Shown: piece after piece, positions 24,555 through 36,212 of the stretch | How positions within the stretch are numbered: position 1 is the stretch's first letter | Layout: each line of letters opens with the position of its first letter | Assembly: GCF_000819885.1 (NCBI RefSeq) | Contig: NZ_CDBO01000055.1 | Location: 1 to 60,010, forward strand | Source of the DNA: Aeromonas fluvialis | GTDB taxonomy: Bacteria; Pseudomonadota; Gammaproteobacteria; Enterobacterales; Aeromonadaceae | Length of the DNA stretch: 60,010 nt | Direction of reading: 5' to 3' | The notes under the pieces: generated by a model | What the model was told of the DNA's origin: nothing | Databases searched by the model: none | Seen by the model: only the letters and a program-made list of their open reading frames with translations | Position numbers and translations under genes: made by a program

Positions 24555-26552
24555 TCAGACCAGCGCTTTGCCCTTGAGCAGCTTGCGTACCCAGTAACGG
24601 GCTGGGTGGAGCGCTTCCAGCAGATCGGCGGCCAGCGGCAGGGGATCGCCGCAGATCTCGCTGGCGAGCAGCTCGCCACAGAGCGGCGCCGAGCAGAGAC
24701 CCCGCGAACCGAGCGCTCCCAGCACATAAAGGCCGGGGTGAAGGGGGAGCGGCTGGGCGTTGTGCTGATCATGCTGCAGCTGCGCATAGTGATCCGCCAG
24801 ACCTTGCAGTCTGGCCACCGGCCCCACCACCGGCAGGTGATCCCGGCTGGCACAGCGCACCCCTACACGCGCGTCGTTACCACTTACATCCACCTCAACG
24901 GGCCAACACTGATCCGGCAGACAGGTTTGCAATCGCTGCTGATTCTGGGCCTGCTCCTCGGCGCGAAATTCGAGGCTGCTCTGGTTGCGGCCATAACTGG
25001 CGCCGATGCAGTGCTGCTCGTTGTGCATTGGTGTGAAGTAGCCATCGTAGCAGAGCACGGTCTTGAGCTGACGCAAGGTCGCTGTGGTCGGTACATGGCT
25101 CACCTGACCGCGCACCGGGTAGAGCGGCAGCTCGGCGAAGGGGATAAGTGCAGGCAATTGATGACCGGCGGCAACCACCAGGTTGGGGATCTGCCACTGG
25201 CGGCCATCCTGACTCTTCACTCGCCAGCCATCAGCCAGCTCGGCAATGGTGTGCACCCGGGTGTGGTACTCCACCTGCAGCAGGCCGCTGGCCTGCGCCT
25301 CTGCAATGGCGGCGCGGGTGAGGTCTGCCGGACAGAGCCAGCCCCCCAGCGGATAGCTGACCCCCTCGTGTCCACCGGGCAGGCCTGCGATCGTGGCGGC
25401 TTCTGCCGCGGTCAGGGGCTGCATCAATGCGGGCGGGAAGGCGCCCTGAGCCATCTTGGTCAGTTTGGCGCGGGATTTGTCGTCAAAACCGAGTTGCACC
25501 ACACCGCATAAATCAAAGGCTACGGGATGACGTGCAGCCAGCGCCAACAGCCGTTGCCGGGCATAGCCAAAGGCCTGCGAATAGAAGCGCGATAGCGCAT
25601 CGTGTTCGCCATTGAGCAGGGGATAGAGCGCGCCCTGGCGATTGCCGGAGGCGCCGGTGGCCGCTTCGCCTGCGTCGCACAACAGCGTCACCTTGCGGCC
25701 TCGCTCGGTCAGTGAGAGGGCGGTCATGGCCGAGGCGATGCCACCGCCGATGATCACCACCTCGCCATCCCGGCCAGCCGGGCGTGCATAGTGGTTGGTG
25801 ATGGTCTGCGCCGGGGCCTTGGCACTGCGCTCACCGATCAACATGGCCCACTTGGTGCCGTGGCCCTTGGTCTTCTTTGTGGCAAAACCGGCATCAATCA
25901 GACCACGGCGGACAAAACCGGCGCTGGTAAAGGTGGAGATGGTCGCATTCCCGCGCGCGAGACGGGCCAGACTGTCAAACAGTTCAGGTGTCCACATCTC
26001 GGGGTTCTTGGCCGGCGCAAAACCATCCAGGTACCATACGTCGACCAGACCCTCTGTCCCGTGGGGGACCTGCGGCAACATATCCTGGATGTCGCCAAAC
26101 CAGAGATCGAGACGAATGCGGCCACCGGCAAAGTGCAGACGATGGCAGCCGGAGAGCGGGAGCGGCCACTGTGCGATGAGATCCTGGCTCAAGGAGGCCA
26201 GCTCGGGCCAGGCGGCCAGTGCTTTGTGCAGATCCGTTTGGGTTAGTGGGTATTTCTCGAAACTGATGAAGTGCAGACGGGAGCCGTTGCCGGATTGGGG
26301 CGCCTGTGCCAGGAAGGCTTGCATTGTCGCCAGAAAGTTAAGGCCTGTGCCGAAACCTGTTTCACCGATCACGAAACTGTCTCTATCGTGGTGCGAAAAT
26401 CGCGCAGGCAATCGGTTTTGCTGCAAAAAGACGTAGCGGGTTTCACTTAGACCGTTATCATTGGAAAAGTACACATCCCCGAAGTCACTGGAGACCGGAG
26501 TTCCCGCTTCACTCCAGTCCAATCGGGCATGTTGTAAGGATGTTTGACTCAC
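24555..26552 (-). CDS. mnmC: Bifunctional tRNA 5-(methylaminomethyl)-2-thiouridine biosynthesis protein
   Basis: 665 residues. It carries out the last two steps of mnm5s2U34 formation in the wobble position of tRNAs. The N-terminal half is the SAM methyltransferase ([32 protein letters not shown]), and the C-terminal half is the FAD-dependent oxidoreductase ([17 protein letters not shown], then [13 protein letters not shown]). I chose GTG 26552 because it aligns with the E. coli N terminus and has GAGGAAAAC before it; a farther in-frame GTG at 26573 lacks such a signal. It is divergent from fabB, the arrangement known from E. coli. Confidence 0.94.
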   Translation of the reverse strand: MSQTSLQHARLDWSEAGTPVSSDFGDVYFSNDNGLSETRYVFLQQNRLPARFSHHDRDSFVIGETGFGTGLNFLATMQAFLAQAPQSGNGSRLHFISFEKYPLTQTDLHKALAAWPELASLSQDLIAQWPLPLSGCHRLHFAGGRIRLDLWFGDIQDMLPQVPHGTEGLVDVWYLDGFAPAKNPEMWTPELFDSLARLARGNATISTFTSAGFVRRGLIDAGFATKKTKGHGTKWAMLIGERSAKAPAQTITNHYARPAGRDGEVVIIGGGIASAMTALSLTERGRKVTLLCDAGEAATGASGNRQGALYPLLNGEHDALSRFYSQAFGYARQRLLALAARHPVAFDLCGVVQLGFDDKSRAKLTKMAQGAFPPALMQPLTAAEAATIAGLPGGHEGVSYPLGGWLCPADLTRAAIAEAQASGLLQVEYHTRVHTIAELADGWRVKSQDGRQWQIPNLVVAAGHQLPALIPFAELPLYPVRGQVSHVPTTATLRQLKTVLCYDGYFTPMHNEQHCIGASYGRNQSSLEFRAEEQAQNQQRLQTCLPDQCWPVEVDVSGNDARVGVRCASRDHLPVVGPVARLQGLADHYAQLQHDQHNAQPLPLHPGLYVLGALGSRGLCSAPLCGELLASEICGDPLPLAADLLEALHPARYWVRKLLKGKALV

Positions 26553-26663
26553 GTTTTCCTCGGCTCGCGTCACAAAATCGCGGGCATTCTACGTGAAAGC
26601 AGACCAGTTTGGCAGCCGAAAGCGGGTAGACTTGGCGCCAGTTTTTCCAGACGAGATGAATTA

Positions 26664-27875
26664 ATGAGAAGAGCAGTGATCACCGGTATCGGCGTCATCT
26701 CCAGTATCGGCAACAACAAGGAAGAAGTGCTGGCCTCCCTGAAAGCAGGTAAATCCGGCATCACCTATTCCGAGCAGTTCGAACAGCACAACCTGCGTAG
26801 CCGTGTCTGGGGTAACATCAAACTCGATCCGTCTGAACTAATCGACCGTAAAGTCATGCGTTTCATGGGTGACGCCGCGGCTTACGCCTATCTCTCCATG
26901 CAGCAGGCCATTGAAGATGCCGGTCTGCCTGAAGATCAGGTCTCCAACGAGCGTACCGGCCTGGTGGTCGGTTCGGGTGGTGCCTCCGGCAAGAATACCT
27001 CGGAGTCTGTGGACATCGCCCGTGAGAAAGGGGTCAAGCGTGTGGGCCCTTACATGGTGCCGCGTACCATGTCCTCCACCACCTCTGCCTGCCTCGCGAC
27101 CCCGTTCCAGATCAAGGGGGTCAACTACTCCATCAGCTCCGCCTGCGCCACCTCTGCCCACTGCATCGGTCACGCGCTTGAGCTGATCCAGCTTGGCAAA
27201 CAGGATGTGGTCTTCGCCGGCGGCGGTGAAGAGCTGGACTGGTCCTCTACCATCCAGTTTGACGCCATGGGTGCCCTCTCCACCAAGTACAACGACACGC
27301 CGGAAAAAGCGTCCCGTACCTATGATGCGAACCGCGACGGTTTCGTTATCTCCGGTGGCGGCGGCATTCTGGTGATCGAAGAGCTGGAACATGCGCTGGC
27401 CCGTGGTGCTCACATCTATGCTGAGCTGACCGGTTATGGTGCCACCTCCGATGGCTATGACATGGTCGCCCCGAGCGGTGAAGGCGCGGTGCGTTGCATG
27501 AAGATGGCGATGCAGGGTGTGGGCAAGGTTGATTACATCAACACTCACGGCACCTCCACCCCGGTGGGTGATACCAAAGAGCTGGAAGCTATCCAGACTC
27601 TGTTTGGCGCCAACGGTCCCAAGATCTCTGCCACCAAGGCGATGACCGGCCATGCGCTGGGTGCTGCGGGCGTGCACGAGGCTGTCTACTCCCTGTTGAT
27701 GATGGAACACGGTTTTATCGCCCCCAGTATCAACATCGAGACCCTGGACGAGAAGGCTGAAGGTCTGCCCATCGTGCGCGAGTACGAAGCGGCCGAGCTC
27801 AATACCGTCATGTCCAACAGCTTCGGTTTTGGTGGCACCAACGCCTCACTGGTATTCAGCAAATTCAAAGGCTAA
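26664..27875 (+). CDS. fabB: 3-oxoacyl-ACP synthase I
   Basis: 403 residues. FabB is the condensing enzyme needed for unsaturated fatty acid elongation. The catalytic triad is visible: Cys161 in SACATSAHC, His295 in NTHGTSTP and His330 in GHALGAAG. The C-terminal glycine-rich [12 protein letters not shown] completes the thiolase fold. ATG 26664 ([11 protein letters not shown]) matches the family start. It shares its upstream region with mnmC. FadR, which activates fabB in E. coli, is encoded about 9 kb away in this window; I could not identify a convincing FadR box here. Confidence 0.96.
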   Translation: MRRAVITGIGVISSIGNNKEEVLASLKAGKSGITYSEQFEQHNLRSRVWGNIKLDPSELIDRKVMRFMGDAAAYAYLSMQQAIEDAGLPEDQVSNERTGLVVGSGGASGKNTSESVDIAREKGVKRVGPYMVPRTMSSTTSACLATPFQIKGVNYSISSACATSAHCIGHALELIQLGKQDVVFAGGGEELDWSSTIQFDAMGALSTKYNDTPEKASRTYDANRDGFVISGGGGILVIEELEHALARGAHIYAELTGYGATSDGYDMVAPSGEGAVRCMKMAMQGVGKVDYINTHGTSTPVGDTKELEAIQTLFGANGPKISATKAMTGHALGAAGVHEAVYSLLMMEHGFIAPSINIETLDEKAEGLPIVREYEAAELNTVMSNSFGFGGTNASLVFSKFKG

Positions 27876-27890
27876 ATCCGGTTGATAGGG

Positions 27891-27918
27891 AAAAAAGCGC
27901 CTCAGGGCGCTTTTTTTG
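27891..27918 (+). terminator. Terminator after fabB
   Basis: AAAAAAGCGCC pairs with GGGCGCTTTTTTT (TCA loop); strong T run. Confidence 0.88.
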
Positions 27919-28078
27919 TGTCCGGGATTTGCCAAATCCTTGCAGAGCAGAGCATCCGCCATCGTGGGGTAGGGTGTATAGTTGTGGTAGTTTTCAGCGC
28001 AGATGGCGGGTGTCAGGTGACGTCACATCAATGAGCCAACTCCGCATCCCGTTAGCAAGTTAGCAAGGCAGATAGCAC

Positions 28079-28106
28079 GAAGGGAGCCCGAGGCTCCCTT
28101 CTTTGT
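28079..28106. terminator. Hairpin after ybjL
   Basis: AAGGGAGCC (28080-28088) pairs with GGCTCCCTT (28092-28100). The T-rich side (CTTTGTT) is on the plus strand; for the leftward ybjL transcript the tail is poor. Orientation is uncertain. Confidence 0.5.
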
Positions 28107-28130
28107 TAGTGGTAATTTGATGGCCGTTGG

Positions 28131-29816
28131 CTAGAACCAGAAACCGATGATAAAGGAGCCCGCCAGCGTCAGCATCACGTTGGCCACCGCATAGGTACCG
28201 GCGTAACCGAGCGCCGGAATGGAGCTGTTGGCGGCCTCGTTGACCACATCCATCGCCGGGGCACAGGTACGGGCACCGGTGATGGCCCCGAGTAGCAGGG
28301 CCGGGTTCATCTTCAGTACCCAGACCCCGAACAGATAACCCACCAGCACTGGCAAGGTGGTCACTAGCATGCCGGAGAAGAGCACCACGGCGCCCACTTC
28401 ACTGAGGTGATCGAGGATGCCGCCACCCGCCTTGAGGCCGGTGCTCACCATAAAGACCGCGAGACCGAGATCCTTGGCCAGCCGCAGGGCGCCGGGGGGC
28501 ACATAGCCCACGGTAGGGTGGTTGGCCCGCAGATACCCCATCAGAATGCCCGCCAGCAGTAGGCCGACGGCGTTGCCGAGGCCAAATTCGATCTGGCCGA
28601 ACACCAGTGAGACGGAGCCGATCAGCAGGCCCAGCACGAAGAAGGTGGTGAAGGCCACCAGATCCGTGGTCTGGCTGTGGATGCTGATAAAGCCGATCTT
28701 GTTGGCCAGCAGTTTGACCCGCTGTTTCTCGCCGCTGATCTGCAGTACGTCGCCTTTTTGCAGCATGATGTTGCGATCGAACGGCATCTCGATCTGGGAG
28801 CGTACCACCCGGTTGAGGAAGCACCCTTTCTCGGTGAGGTTGAGCTCCACCAGATGGCGGCCTACCACGGCGTCATTCTTTACCACTATCTCTTCGGTGA
28901 CGATCTGCAGGTCGAGCAGGTTGCGATCAAATACCTCTTTACCGTTGCGGTAGTTTACATCCAGCTTCTCGTGGCTCTCGGGATAGCCCACCAGGGCGAT
29001 CTCATCCCCTTCCTGAATGACGGCATCGCCATCGGGACTGGCCAGAATGCCGTTGCGGCGGATCCGCTCCACATAGCAACCGGTATGGGGATAGATGCCG
29101 GTCTCTCGCAGGGTACGACCACCTATCCATGCCGCCAGCTCGGGGCCGACCCGATAGGCGCGGATGATGGGCAGATAGGTCTTGCGACTCTCGCTGTCGG
29201 AGAGACCCCGCTCACGGGCGATTTTTTGTGCCTCGGTATTGAGGTCGAGGCGAGCCAGCGAGGGGAGGTAGCGCACTACCAGCATCAGGCCCACCAGACC
29301 CACCAGATAGGTCAGGGCGTAGCCGATGCCCATACTGTCTAGCACCGCCTGCATATCGGTTTGATGGGGCAGGTTGAGCAGACCGCTGCGCAAGGCATCC
29401 TGGGCACCCACCAGCGCCGGGGTCGAGGTGAGGGAACCCGCCAGGATCCCCGCCGCCATGCCCGGTCCCAAATTGAAGAACTTGGCCAGCCCCACCGTCA
29501 GCAGCAGGGCGGTCAGCAAGATCACCAGGGTCAGGGTGATGTAGTGGATGCCGTCGCGCAGGAAGACGCTGAAGAAGTGAGGGCCCGCCTCGATCCCCAC
29601 ACAGAAGATGAACAGCATAAAGCCGACGTTTTCAGTGGTGGCGGCAAATTCGAAGCCCATCTGGCCGAACAGCAGGGCGGTAAACAGCACACCTATGGTG
29701 TTGCCAATCTGAAAGTTGCCAATTCGCACCTTGCCAAGCAGCAGGCCGAAGGCCAATACCACGAACAGCAGCAGGGAGTCGCTTTGATGTAGCAGTGTCA
29801 CAAAATCTATGGTCAT
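28131..29816 (-). CDS. ybjL: YbjL-type putative transporter (AspT/AAE family)
   Basis: 561 residues, the same length as E. coli YbjL. Membrane blocks of the AAE family flank two central TrkA-C/RCK-like domains (about residues 200-370, with [16 protein letters not shown] and [14 protein letters not shown]). The C-terminal half repeats the membrane fold and contains [10 protein letters not shown]. The substrate of YbjL is unknown; AspT relatives exchange aspartate and alanine. ATG 29816 ([18 protein letters not shown]) matches the known N terminus. It is a single-gene unit. Confidence 0.88.
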   Translation of the reverse strand: MTIDFVTLLHQSDSLLLFVVLAFGLLLGKVRIGNFQIGNTIGVLFTALLFGQMGFEFAATTENVGFMLFIFCVGIEAGPHFFSVFLRDGIHYITLTLVILLTALLLTVGLAKFFNLGPGMAAGILAGSLTSTPALVGAQDALRSGLLNLPHQTDMQAVLDSMGIGYALTYLVGLVGLMLVVRYLPSLARLDLNTEAQKIARERGLSDSESRKTYLPIIRAYRVGPELAAWIGGRTLRETGIYPHTGCYVERIRRNGILASPDGDAVIQEGDEIALVGYPESHEKLDVNYRNGKEVFDRNLLDLQIVTEEIVVKNDAVVGRHLVELNLTEKGCFLNRVVRSQIEMPFDRNIMLQKGDVLQISGEKQRVKLLANKIGFISIHSQTTDLVAFTTFFVLGLLIGSVSLVFGQIEFGLGNAVGLLLAGILMGYLRANHPTVGYVPPGALRLAKDLGLAVFMVSTGLKAGGGILDHLSEVGAVVLFSGMLVTTLPVLVGYLFGVWVLKMNPALLLGAITGARTCAPAMDVVNEAANSSIPALGYAGTYAVANVMLTLAGSFIIGFWF

Positions 29817-30591
29817 GCCCGGAAAAACCGAGGAAAAAAGGTGGGGCCGATATTGTGCCGGATCTATCCCCAATAAAGAAGCGCAAGGGAGCGATTAATC
29901 GGACGTTATCGGACGCTATTTAATTAGTAGGTGGCAGGATAAGAAGGCTTCAGGAGGAAAGCAGGTGATTATGGCTCTTCTTCCCGCTGTCAATTAGTGA
30001 AACATGCTGCTGACTGCCGGGCTGGCGTCGTTATGGAAGCGAATTTAGATTCTGCTGCATAGCCCCTCGCCACAGATCGGTTTCAGCAGATTCAACCGGA
30101 GGTTCTCTTGGCGGAGAAAGAGTCAAATGACGAGAGAGGCTTTCCATTTGCCCATGGTGAAAAGGGCTGGCAAAAAGATGTCTCTGAAAGGTGTCAATAG
30201 AACCTGTCACTCAGCTGTTACGGAGGGCGGGGCAAAACAGCATAAAATCAGGTTAGCCTGCAAAAAGGTCCCCCGTCGCTGGGGATAACAGGCAATCCCG
30301 CGTCCTGACAGGGCTTGCTGCACTTACCCACAGAATCTGTGGATAACCCTGTTTATGAAACTTGTTCATCGCCCTGAAAGCCGCGCCAGCACTGGGATGC
30401 AAGGGCTGTTCAAAAAATACCGGAAGAAAAATGTTTGTATAAAAATCAGATAGTTAGATGCGACAGGAGAAAACTCTGTCGGGCCGGAACGGGTAACAAA
30501 AGGGAGCGTCAGCAGCAAGAAGGATCTTGTGCATTAAAATTTGCAGGAGAGGGCACTAAAGTGGATAACTTGCACCGAGATGGTGAGGAAT
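29817..30591. other. 775-base gene-poor stretch between ybjL and tRNA-Asn
   Basis: No convincing gene on either strand. It holds an inverted DnaA-box pair and two further DnaA-box-like sequences (annotated separately), a short direct repeat (TCGGACGTTA and TCGGACGCTA, near 29899-29918), and only short open frames without good starts. Possible content: small RNA genes or DnaA-binding sites. Confidence 0.6.
30280..30568. promoter_or_regulatory. Cluster of DnaA-box-like 9-mers
   Basis: TTACCCACA (30324-30332) and TGTGGATAA (30338-30346, the reverse of a perfect TTATCCACA) face each other across five bases. Nearby are TGGGGATAA (30280-30288) and AGTGGATAA (30560-30568), each one mismatch from the reversed consensus. 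No AT-rich unwinding element or oriC neighbour gene is present, so a titration or regulatory role is more likely than an origin. Confidence 0.45.
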
Positions 30592-30667
30592 TGGCTCCCC
30601 CGACTGGACTTGAACCAGTGACATACGGATTAACAGTCCGCCGTTCTACCGACTGAACTACGGGGGA
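30592..30667 (-). tRNA. tRNA-Asn (anticodon GTT)
   Basis: 76 bases, CCA encoded. The acceptor stem TCCCCCG pairs with CGGGGGA; the anticodon loop is CTGTTAA with GTT; the T loop GTTCAAGTC is standard. Transcribed leftward from a consensus promoter at 30687-30715. Confidence 0.97.
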
Positions 30668-30686
30668 ACATCAGGCAAGGAGGAGC

Positions 30687-30715
30687 ATCATACAGAAGGT
30701 GTCCGAGGTGGTCAA
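30687..30715 (-). promoter_or_regulatory. Promoter of tRNA-Asn
   Basis: On the minus strand TTGACC, 17 bases, then TATGAT, placed 19 bases before the mature tRNA end. Spacing and hexamers fit sigma-70. Confidence 0.8.
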
Positions 30716-30800
30716 GCCATTCGCGGGATGATGGCGCGGGTGTACCGCTGCCAAACCCTCGGTTACACTGCGCACCTGCTGTTTTGTGTCGGGAGTGTTC

Positions 30801-32813
30801 ATGAGCAAATTGTTCAAGTTAGCCAGCCAGTTTCAACCCGCCGGGGATCAGCCTGCGGCGATTGCCCAACTGCTGGATGGCATCGAGTCGGGCCTTGCCC
30901 ACCAGACCCTGCTCGGGGTGACGGGTTCAGGCAAGACCTTCACCATGGCCAACGTGATTGCAACCCTGAACCGCCCGACCATGATCTTGGCGCCCAACAA
31001 AACCCTGGCGGCCCAGCTCTATGGCGAGATGAAGGAGTTCTTTCCCGACAATGCGGTGGAGTATTTCGTCTCCTACTACGACTACTACCAGCCGGAAGCC
31101 TATGTGCCGACCACCGACACCTTTATCGAGAAGGATGCCTCCATCAACGATCACATCGAACAGATGCGATTGTCAGCCACCAAGGCGCTGCTGGAGCGGC
31201 GTGATGTCGTGATTGTTGCCTCGGTATCGGCCATCTATGGTCTGGGGGATCCCCAGGCCTACCTCAGCATGATGTTGCACCTGAAGGTTGGCGATGTGAT
31301 CAACCAGCGGGATATCCTGCGCCGCCTCGCCGAGTTGCAGTACACCCGCAACGACATGGCGTTTCAGCGTGGCACCTTTCGGGTGCGCGGCGAAGTGATC
31401 GACATCTATCCTGCCGAATCGGACAAGCTGGCACTGCGGGTGGAGCTGTTTGACGAGGAGGTGGAGCGGCTCTCCCAATTCGATCCCCTTACCGGTGCCA
31501 TCGAGCAGACGGTGGTGCGTTACACCATCTACCCCAAGACCCATTACGCCACCCCGCGCGAGACCATCCTCGGTGCCATCGAGCATATCAAAGAGGAGCT
31601 GCGAGGCCGCCGCGAGCAGCTGTTGTCACTGAACAAGCTGGTGGAGGAGCAGCGCATCAGCCAGCGCACCCAGTTCGACATGGAGATGATGCAGGAGCTG
31701 GGCTACTGCTCCGGCATCGAGAACTACAGCCGCTATCTCTCCGGCCGGGCGCCGGGGGAGCCGCCACCCACCCTGTTTGACTACCTGCCGGGGGATGGCC
31801 TGCTGATCATCGACGAGTCCCACGTCACGGTGCCGCAGATCGGCGCCATGTTCAAAGGGGACAGATCCCGCAAGGAGACCTTGGTGGAGTACGGTTTCCG
31901 GCTCCCCTCGGCGCTTGACAACCGGCCGCTCAAGTTTGACGAATTCGAGGCGCTGATGCCGCAGACGGTGTTTGTTTCGGCGACCCCGGGTCCTTACGAG
32001 CTGGAGAAATCTGGCGGCGATGTGGTGCAGCAGGTGGTGCGTCCCACCGGCCTGCTGGATCCCCGGATCGAGGTGCGTCCGGTCACCACCCAGGTGGACG
32101 ATCTGCTCTCCGAGATCCGCAAGCGGGTCGTCGTGGCGGAGCGGGTGCTGGTGACCACGCTGACCAAACGGATGGCGGAAGACTTGACCGAATATCTGGC
32201 GGAGCACGACGTCAAGGTCCGCTACCTCCACTCCGATATCGATACCGTGGAGCGGGTGGAGATCATCCGCGACCTGCGCCTCGGCAAATTCGATGTGCTG
32301 GTGGGGATCAACCTGCTGCGGGAAGGGCTCGACATGCCGGAGGTGTCGCAGGTGGCCATTCTGGATGCGGATAAGGAGGGTTTCCTGCGCTCTACCCGTT
32401 CGCTGATCCAGACCATAGGCCGCGCTGCACGCAACCTCAACGGCCAGGTCATTCTCTACGGCGATACCATCACCAACTCGATGAAGGTGGCAATCGAGGA
32501 GACCGAACGGCGCCGCGCCTTGCAGCATGCCCACAACCTCAAGCACGGCATCACCCCCACAGGGCTCAACAAGTCGGTGGGGGATATGATGGACATGGGG
32601 GGCAGCCGCAGCGCAGGCAAAGCGGGTAAGGGGAGTCGCAAGGCCGCCGAGCCGCAAGGGGAGTACCATGCCCGATCTGCCAGCGAGATCACCAAAGAGA
32701 TCAAACGGATGGAGGAGCAGATGTTCCAGCATGCCCGGGATCTGGAGTTCGAACAGGCGGCGGCGCTGCGGGATCAGATCCAGCAGCTGCGCGGCGAGTT
32801 GATCGCGTCATGA
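30801..32813 (+). CDS. uvrB: Excinuclease ABC subunit B
   Basis: 670 residues. UvrB is the damage-verifying helicase-like component of nucleotide excision repair. Walker A is GVTGSGKT, the beta-hairpin region is [12 protein letters not shown], Walker B is IIDESH, and helicase motif VI is QTIGRAARN. The C-terminal UVR motif ([22 protein letters not shown]) binds UvrC. ATG 30801 ([11 protein letters not shown]) follows GGGAG. No CTG-N10-CAG LexA box was found upstream, unlike E. coli uvrB. The next gene overlaps its stop by four bases. Confidence 0.96.
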   Translation: MSKLFKLASQFQPAGDQPAAIAQLLDGIESGLAHQTLLGVTGSGKTFTMANVIATLNRPTMILAPNKTLAAQLYGEMKEFFPDNAVEYFVSYYDYYQPEAYVPTTDTFIEKDASINDHIEQMRLSATKALLERRDVVIVASVSAIYGLGDPQAYLSMMLHLKVGDVINQRDILRRLAELQYTRNDMAFQRGTFRVRGEVIDIYPAESDKLALRVELFDEEVERLSQFDPLTGAIEQTVVRYTIYPKTHYATPRETILGAIEHIKEELRGRREQLLSLNKLVEEQRISQRTQFDMEMMQELGYCSGIENYSRYLSGRAPGEPPPTLFDYLPGDGLLIIDESHVTVPQIGAMFKGDRSRKETLVEYGFRLPSALDNRPLKFDEFEALMPQTVFVSATPGPYELEKSGGDVVQQVVRPTGLLDPRIEVRPVTTQVDDLLSEIRKRVVVAERVLVTTLTKRMAEDLTEYLAEHDVKVRYLHSDIDTVERVEIIRDLRLGKFDVLVGINLLREGLDMPEVSQVAILDADKEGFLRSTRSLIQTIGRAARNLNGQVILYGDTITNSMKVAIEETERRRALQHAHNLKHGITPTGLNKSVGDMMDMGGSRSAGKAGKGSRKAAEPQGEYHARSASEITKEIKRMEEQMFQHARDLEFEQAAALRDQIQQLRGELIAS

Positions 32814-33067
32814 GCCCCAAGCGCTGGTTGATCTGGCAGCGACTGCGCCGCCTTTATCAGGGCTTTCGCCACCCCGCCACCCCCTGGTGGGCGAGGGGGC
32901 TGGTGATCCTCATTCTGCTCTATGGCATCAGTCCGGTGGATCTCATCCCCGATGTGGTGCCGCTGCTGGGCTGGTTCGATGACGTGACTCTGCTGCTGGC
33001 CCTGATATGGGGCTGGGAGCGCTGCCTGCCCCCCTCAGTGCGCAGCGACCTGGAGGGGGCTCCCTAA
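32810..33067 (+). CDS. YkvA/DUF1232-family membrane protein
   Basis: 85 residues. The DUF1232 core is present: [26 protein letters not shown] followed by [14 protein letters not shown]. Members are small membrane proteins of unknown function. Its ATG overlaps the uvrB stop (ATGA), implying translational coupling and joint expression with uvrB. The link to repair is positional only. Confidence 0.82.
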   Translation: MSPKRWLIWQRLRRLYQGFRHPATPWWARGLVILILLYGISPVDLIPDVVPLLGWFDDVTLLLALIWGWERCLPPSVRSDLEGAP

Positions 33068-33245
33068 TCAGCCAGGGCTGACCCACTTTTTCCCTGCGCA
33101 CAGAGGTCGCGTGTGACGGAGAGGTAAGAAAAACGGCTTCATTTGAGGGCTGCCTCGGTGAGGTGAATAAGAGAGAAATCCGGTGATTGTGGCCCGGAGA
33201 TCATTGGCGTAGACTCCACGCCGTTCACTTCACTGGTATAGAAAA

Positions 33246-33896
33246 ATGGATCTGCTCCTCTTTGCAATCGACTTTATCTTGCACGTTGACGTGCATTTGA
33301 AAGAGCTGTTCGAGCACTACGGCGTGTGGGTATATGCCATCCTGTTTCTGATCATCTTCTGTGAAACAGGGCTGGTGGTGACGCCCTTCCTGCCGGGTGA
33401 CTCCCTGCTGTTTGCCGCCGGTGCGCTTACCGTGGGCAGCGTGCTGGATGTGCACACCCTGGCGGTCGTGCTGATCATTGCCGCCGTGCTGGGCAACGTG
33501 GTCAACTACACCATAGGCCACTTCTTTGGCGAGCAGCTGTTTCGCAATCCCGATTCCAGAATATTTCGTCGCGACTATCTGGAGAAGACCCACGCTTTCT
33601 ATGCCAGACATGGTGGCAAGACCATTATCATTACCCGTTTCCTGCCTATCGTGCGCACCTTCGCCCCCTTTGTCGCCGGCATGGGGGCCATGACCTATCC
33701 ACGTTTTCTGGTGTTCAATCTGGTCGGCGGTCTGTTCTGGGTCTTGTCGTTCGTCTATGCGGGCCACTTTTTCGGCAACCTGCCGGTGGTGCGACACAAC
33801 TTTACCCTGCTGATTTTCGGCATCATCGCTATGTCGCTGTTGCCCATGGTGATTGGTGCGGCCAGAGCCCGGATGAGCACCGCCAAGGCGGCTTGA
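33246..33896 (+). CDS. dedA: DedA-family membrane protein
   Basis: 216 residues, close to E. coli DedA through its whole length. DedA proteins are membrane transporters or flippases linked to undecaprenyl phosphate or lipid recycling and to proton-motive-force homeostasis. The signatures are [32 protein letters not shown], and the re-entrant loop [18 protein letters not shown] with its essential arginines. Start [18 protein letters not shown] matches DedA. It ends before a terminator shared with dsbB. Confidence 0.93.
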   Translation: MDLLLFAIDFILHVDVHLKELFEHYGVWVYAILFLIIFCETGLVVTPFLPGDSLLFAAGALTVGSVLDVHTLAVVLIIAAVLGNVVNYTIGHFFGEQLFRNPDSRIFRRDYLEKTHAFYARHGGKTIIITRFLPIVRTFAPFVAGMGAMTYPRFLVFNLVGGLFWVLSFVYAGHFFGNLPVVRHNFTLLIFGIIAMSLLPMVIGAARARMSTAKAA

Positions 33897-33960
33897 GCAT
33901 GGCGCTTCTGCGGCGATAGCCTGTTGACGACGAACAGGGTAGTCACAGCTAGACAAAGTA

Positions 33961-33988
33961 AAGGGGAGCCTTGATGGCTCCCCTTCTG
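33961..33988. terminator. Bidirectional terminator between dedA and dsbB
   Basis: GGGGAGCC and GGCTCCCC arms around TTGAT; T-rich tails on both sides (TTCTGCTT and TTTACTTTG). Confidence 0.7.
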
Positions 33989-34020
33989 CTTATCCGCTTC
34001 ACTCACATCAGCCATGTGGC

Positions 34021-34542
34021 TTAGTTGCAGCAGCGTCCTTTTACCAGATTGCCGATGGCCACCACTGCAAATACCAGCAAGTAGGCCGCAAAGATGATCA
34101 CCAGCCATTGCGGCATGGAGAGGGTCATGAATTGCCAAGTCACTTCGGCACAATCCCCTTGTGGCATAAACAACCAGGGGATCCACTGATCGAGCGGGGC
34201 CCAGGCTGGAAAATCCGCATACGGGCTGCACACATTAAAGGGGGAGGGATTGACCTGATAGTCCACGTGCTGCAGCGCCAGTTGCAGGCCACGAAACGCG
34301 CTATAACCCCATAGCAGCAGGGCACTCCAGCGAACATACCACTTCTGCGGTGCCACCATGCCGAGCAGACCTGCCATCAGTACACCCAGGGTGGCAAGAC
34401 GCTCGTAAACGCACATTACGCAGGGGGAGAGTCCCAATACATGCTGGAAGAAGAGGGCGCAGAGCTCAAGAAACAGGGCTGATGCGGCCAGCAGACCCCA
34501 TGCCAGCCGATGGGCGGCTACACGGCGGAGAAATTCGATCAT
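34021..34542 (-). CDS. dsbB: Disulfide bond formation protein B
   Basis: 173 residues with four membrane spans. DsbB reoxidises periplasmic DsbA and passes electrons to quinone. The first periplasmic loop has Cys41 and Cys44 in CVMC; the second loop has the pair in NVCSPYADF and GDCAEVTW. Arg48 of CVYERL, needed for quinone use, is present. It is followed leftward by a terminator. The dsbB-nhaB-fadR order is the same as in E. coli. Confidence 0.94.
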   Translation of the reverse strand: MIEFLRRVAAHRLAWGLLAASALFLELCALFFQHVLGLSPCVMCVYERLATLGVLMAGLLGMVAPQKWYVRWSALLLWGYSAFRGLQLALQHVDYQVNPSPFNVCSPYADFPAWAPLDQWIPWLFMPQGDCAEVTWQFMTLSMPQWLVIIFAAYLLVFAVVAIGNLVKGRCCN

Positions 34543-34595
34543 CTCATTGATCTCTCAGAACAAACAGTGGCTGAATTAGAGCAGAGCGGGACAGA

Positions 34596-34622
34596 AAAGA
34601 AAAGGGCCCATATGGGCCCTTT
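34596..34622 (-). terminator. Terminator after nhaB
   Basis: Perfect palindrome AAAGGGCCCA-TATGGGCCCTTT followed on the minus strand by TTCTTTTC. Confidence 0.75.
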
Positions 34623-34634
34623 GGCTGTGACGGA

Positions 34635-36212
34635 TCAATGGAGGGCGGGCTGTACCGCGGGCAGTGCACTCTCCATCACCAGCCATCCGTGCTGATAGAA
34701 CCAGTCGGTGGCCGGGCCGAGCAGCAGCTCAACCGCGAAGAAACCGACCACTCCGAGCACTAGCGTATAAGGGAGTGCCATCCAGACCATGCGGCCATAG
34801 GAGAGGCGCAGCAGCGGCGCCAGTGCCGAGGTGAGCATGAACAGGAAGGCGGCCTGACCGTTGGGGGTGGCGACCGACGGCAGGTTGGTGCCGGTGTTGA
34901 TGGCGACCGCCAGCAGGTCAAATTGCTGGCGATTGATCGCGCCATTGAGGAGGGCGGTTTTGACCTCGTTGATATAGACGGTACCGACGAAGACGTTGTC
35001 ACTGACCATGGAGAGGACGCCGTTGGCAAAATAGAAGAGGGCCAGCTGATCGTCCGGATCGGCATCGAGTACCAACTGGATCACCGGCTTGAACAGATGC
35101 TGATCGATAATCACAGCCACCACGCAGAAGAAGACCGCCAGCAGAGCGGTAAAGGGTAGTGCCTCCTGGAAGGCTTTGCCCAGCGAGTGCTCCTCGGTGA
35201 TCCCGGTCAGGGAGGTCGCCAGCACGATGACGGAGAGGCCGATCAGGCCAACGGCCGCCAGGTGCATGGCCAGCCCGACGATCAGCCAGACCGCAATCAA
35301 TGCCTGAACGATCAGCTTGGCTTTGTCCTGCTGGGAGCGTTTGGCATTTTCATGCAGGTTGTACTCCTCCATGATGGCGCGCACCGACTCCGGCAATTTG
35401 GCACCATAACCGAACCATCCCATCTTCTCGACCAGTACACAGGTAAGCAAACCGCAGATAAAGACGGGGAGCGAGACGGGGGCCATGCGAATGGCAAACT
35501 CGCCAAAGTGCCAGCCAGCCTGCTCGCCGATGATGAGGTTTTGCGGCTCGCCCACCAGGGTGCAGACACCGCCCAGAGCGGTACCAATTGCGGCATGCAT
35601 CATCAGGCTACGGAGAAAAGCACGAAATTGCTCAAGAGCCTGACGATGATCTTCTTTCACCTCCTGATCATGGGTGTGATCATGTTCGTGACCAAATCCC
35701 TTTCCTGATGACACCTTGTGATATATGGCATAGAAGCCGGTGGCGACGCTGATCACCACGGCAATCACGGTCAGGGCATCGAGAAAGGCCGACAGGAAGG
35801 CGGAGACCAGACAGAACGAGAGGGAGAGCAGGATCTTGGAACGTACCCCGATCAGCAGCTTGGTAAAGACATAAAGCAGCAGCTGCTTCATGAAATAGAT
35901 GCCTGCCACCATGAAGACCAGCAGCAGCACCTCGATATTGGCCACCAGTTCATGTTTGACCTGCTCGGCTGAGGTCATGCCGATGAGCACGGCTTCGATC
36001 GCGAGCAGACCACCTGGTTGCAGGGGGTAGCACTTGAGGGCCATGGCCAGCGTGAAGATAAACTCAACGACCAGTAACCAGCCCGCAATGAAAGGATCAA
36101 GGTGGAAGGCGATCGGATTTATCACCAGAAATAGCAAGATAGCGTTCTTGTACCATTGTGGTGCATTGCCCAAGAAGTTCTTGGCGAATGCCTGCCCTAG
36201 GCTTATTGGCAT
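34635..36212 (-). CDS. nhaB: Na+/H+ antiporter NhaB
   Basis: 525 residues, about twelve membrane spans. NhaB exchanges sodium for protons and is important at neutral and alkaline pH. The N terminus [23 protein letters not shown], the [12 protein letters not shown] segment, and the [16 protein letters not shown] and [21 protein letters not shown] loops are typical. A His/Asp-rich cytoplasmic loop (HEHDHTHDQ, near residue 180) may bind metal or sense pH. ATG 36212 matches the family. It is divergent from fadR. Confidence 0.94.
   Translation of the reverse strand: MPISLGQAFAKNFLGNAPQWYKNAILLFLVINPIAFHLDPFIAGWLLVVEFIFTLAMALKCYPLQPGGLLAIEAVLIGMTSAEQVKHELVANIEVLLLVFMVAGIYFMKQLLLYVFTKLLIGVRSKILLSLSFCLVSAFLSAFLDALTVIAVVISVATGFYAIYHKVSSGKGFGHEHDHTHDQEVKEDHRQALEQFRAFLRSLMMHAAIGTALGGVCTLVGEPQNLIIGEQAGWHFGEFAIRMAPVSLPVFICGLLTCVLVEKMGWFGYGAKLPESVRAIMEEYNLHENAKRSQQDKAKLIVQALIAVWLIVGLAMHLAAVGLIGLSVIVLATSLTGITEEHSLGKAFQEALPFTALLAVFFCVVAVIIDQHLFKPVIQLVLDADPDDQLALFYFANGVLSMVSDNVFVGTVYINEVKTALLNGAINRQQFDLLAVAINTGTNLPSVATPNGQAAFLFMLTSALAPLLRLSYGRMVWMALPYTLVLGVVGFFAVELLLGPATDWFYQHGWLVMESALPAVQPALH

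Noticed and set aside
28017..28026. GTGACGTCAC palindrome between fabB and ybjL
   Set aside because: A single 10-base palindrome without a known bacterial binding protein and with no nearby promoter; likely chance.
30154..30288. 44-codon basic open frame in the ybjL-tRNA-Asn gap
   Set aside because: No good ribosome binding site and no similarity recognised; it overlaps a DnaA-box-like sequence.
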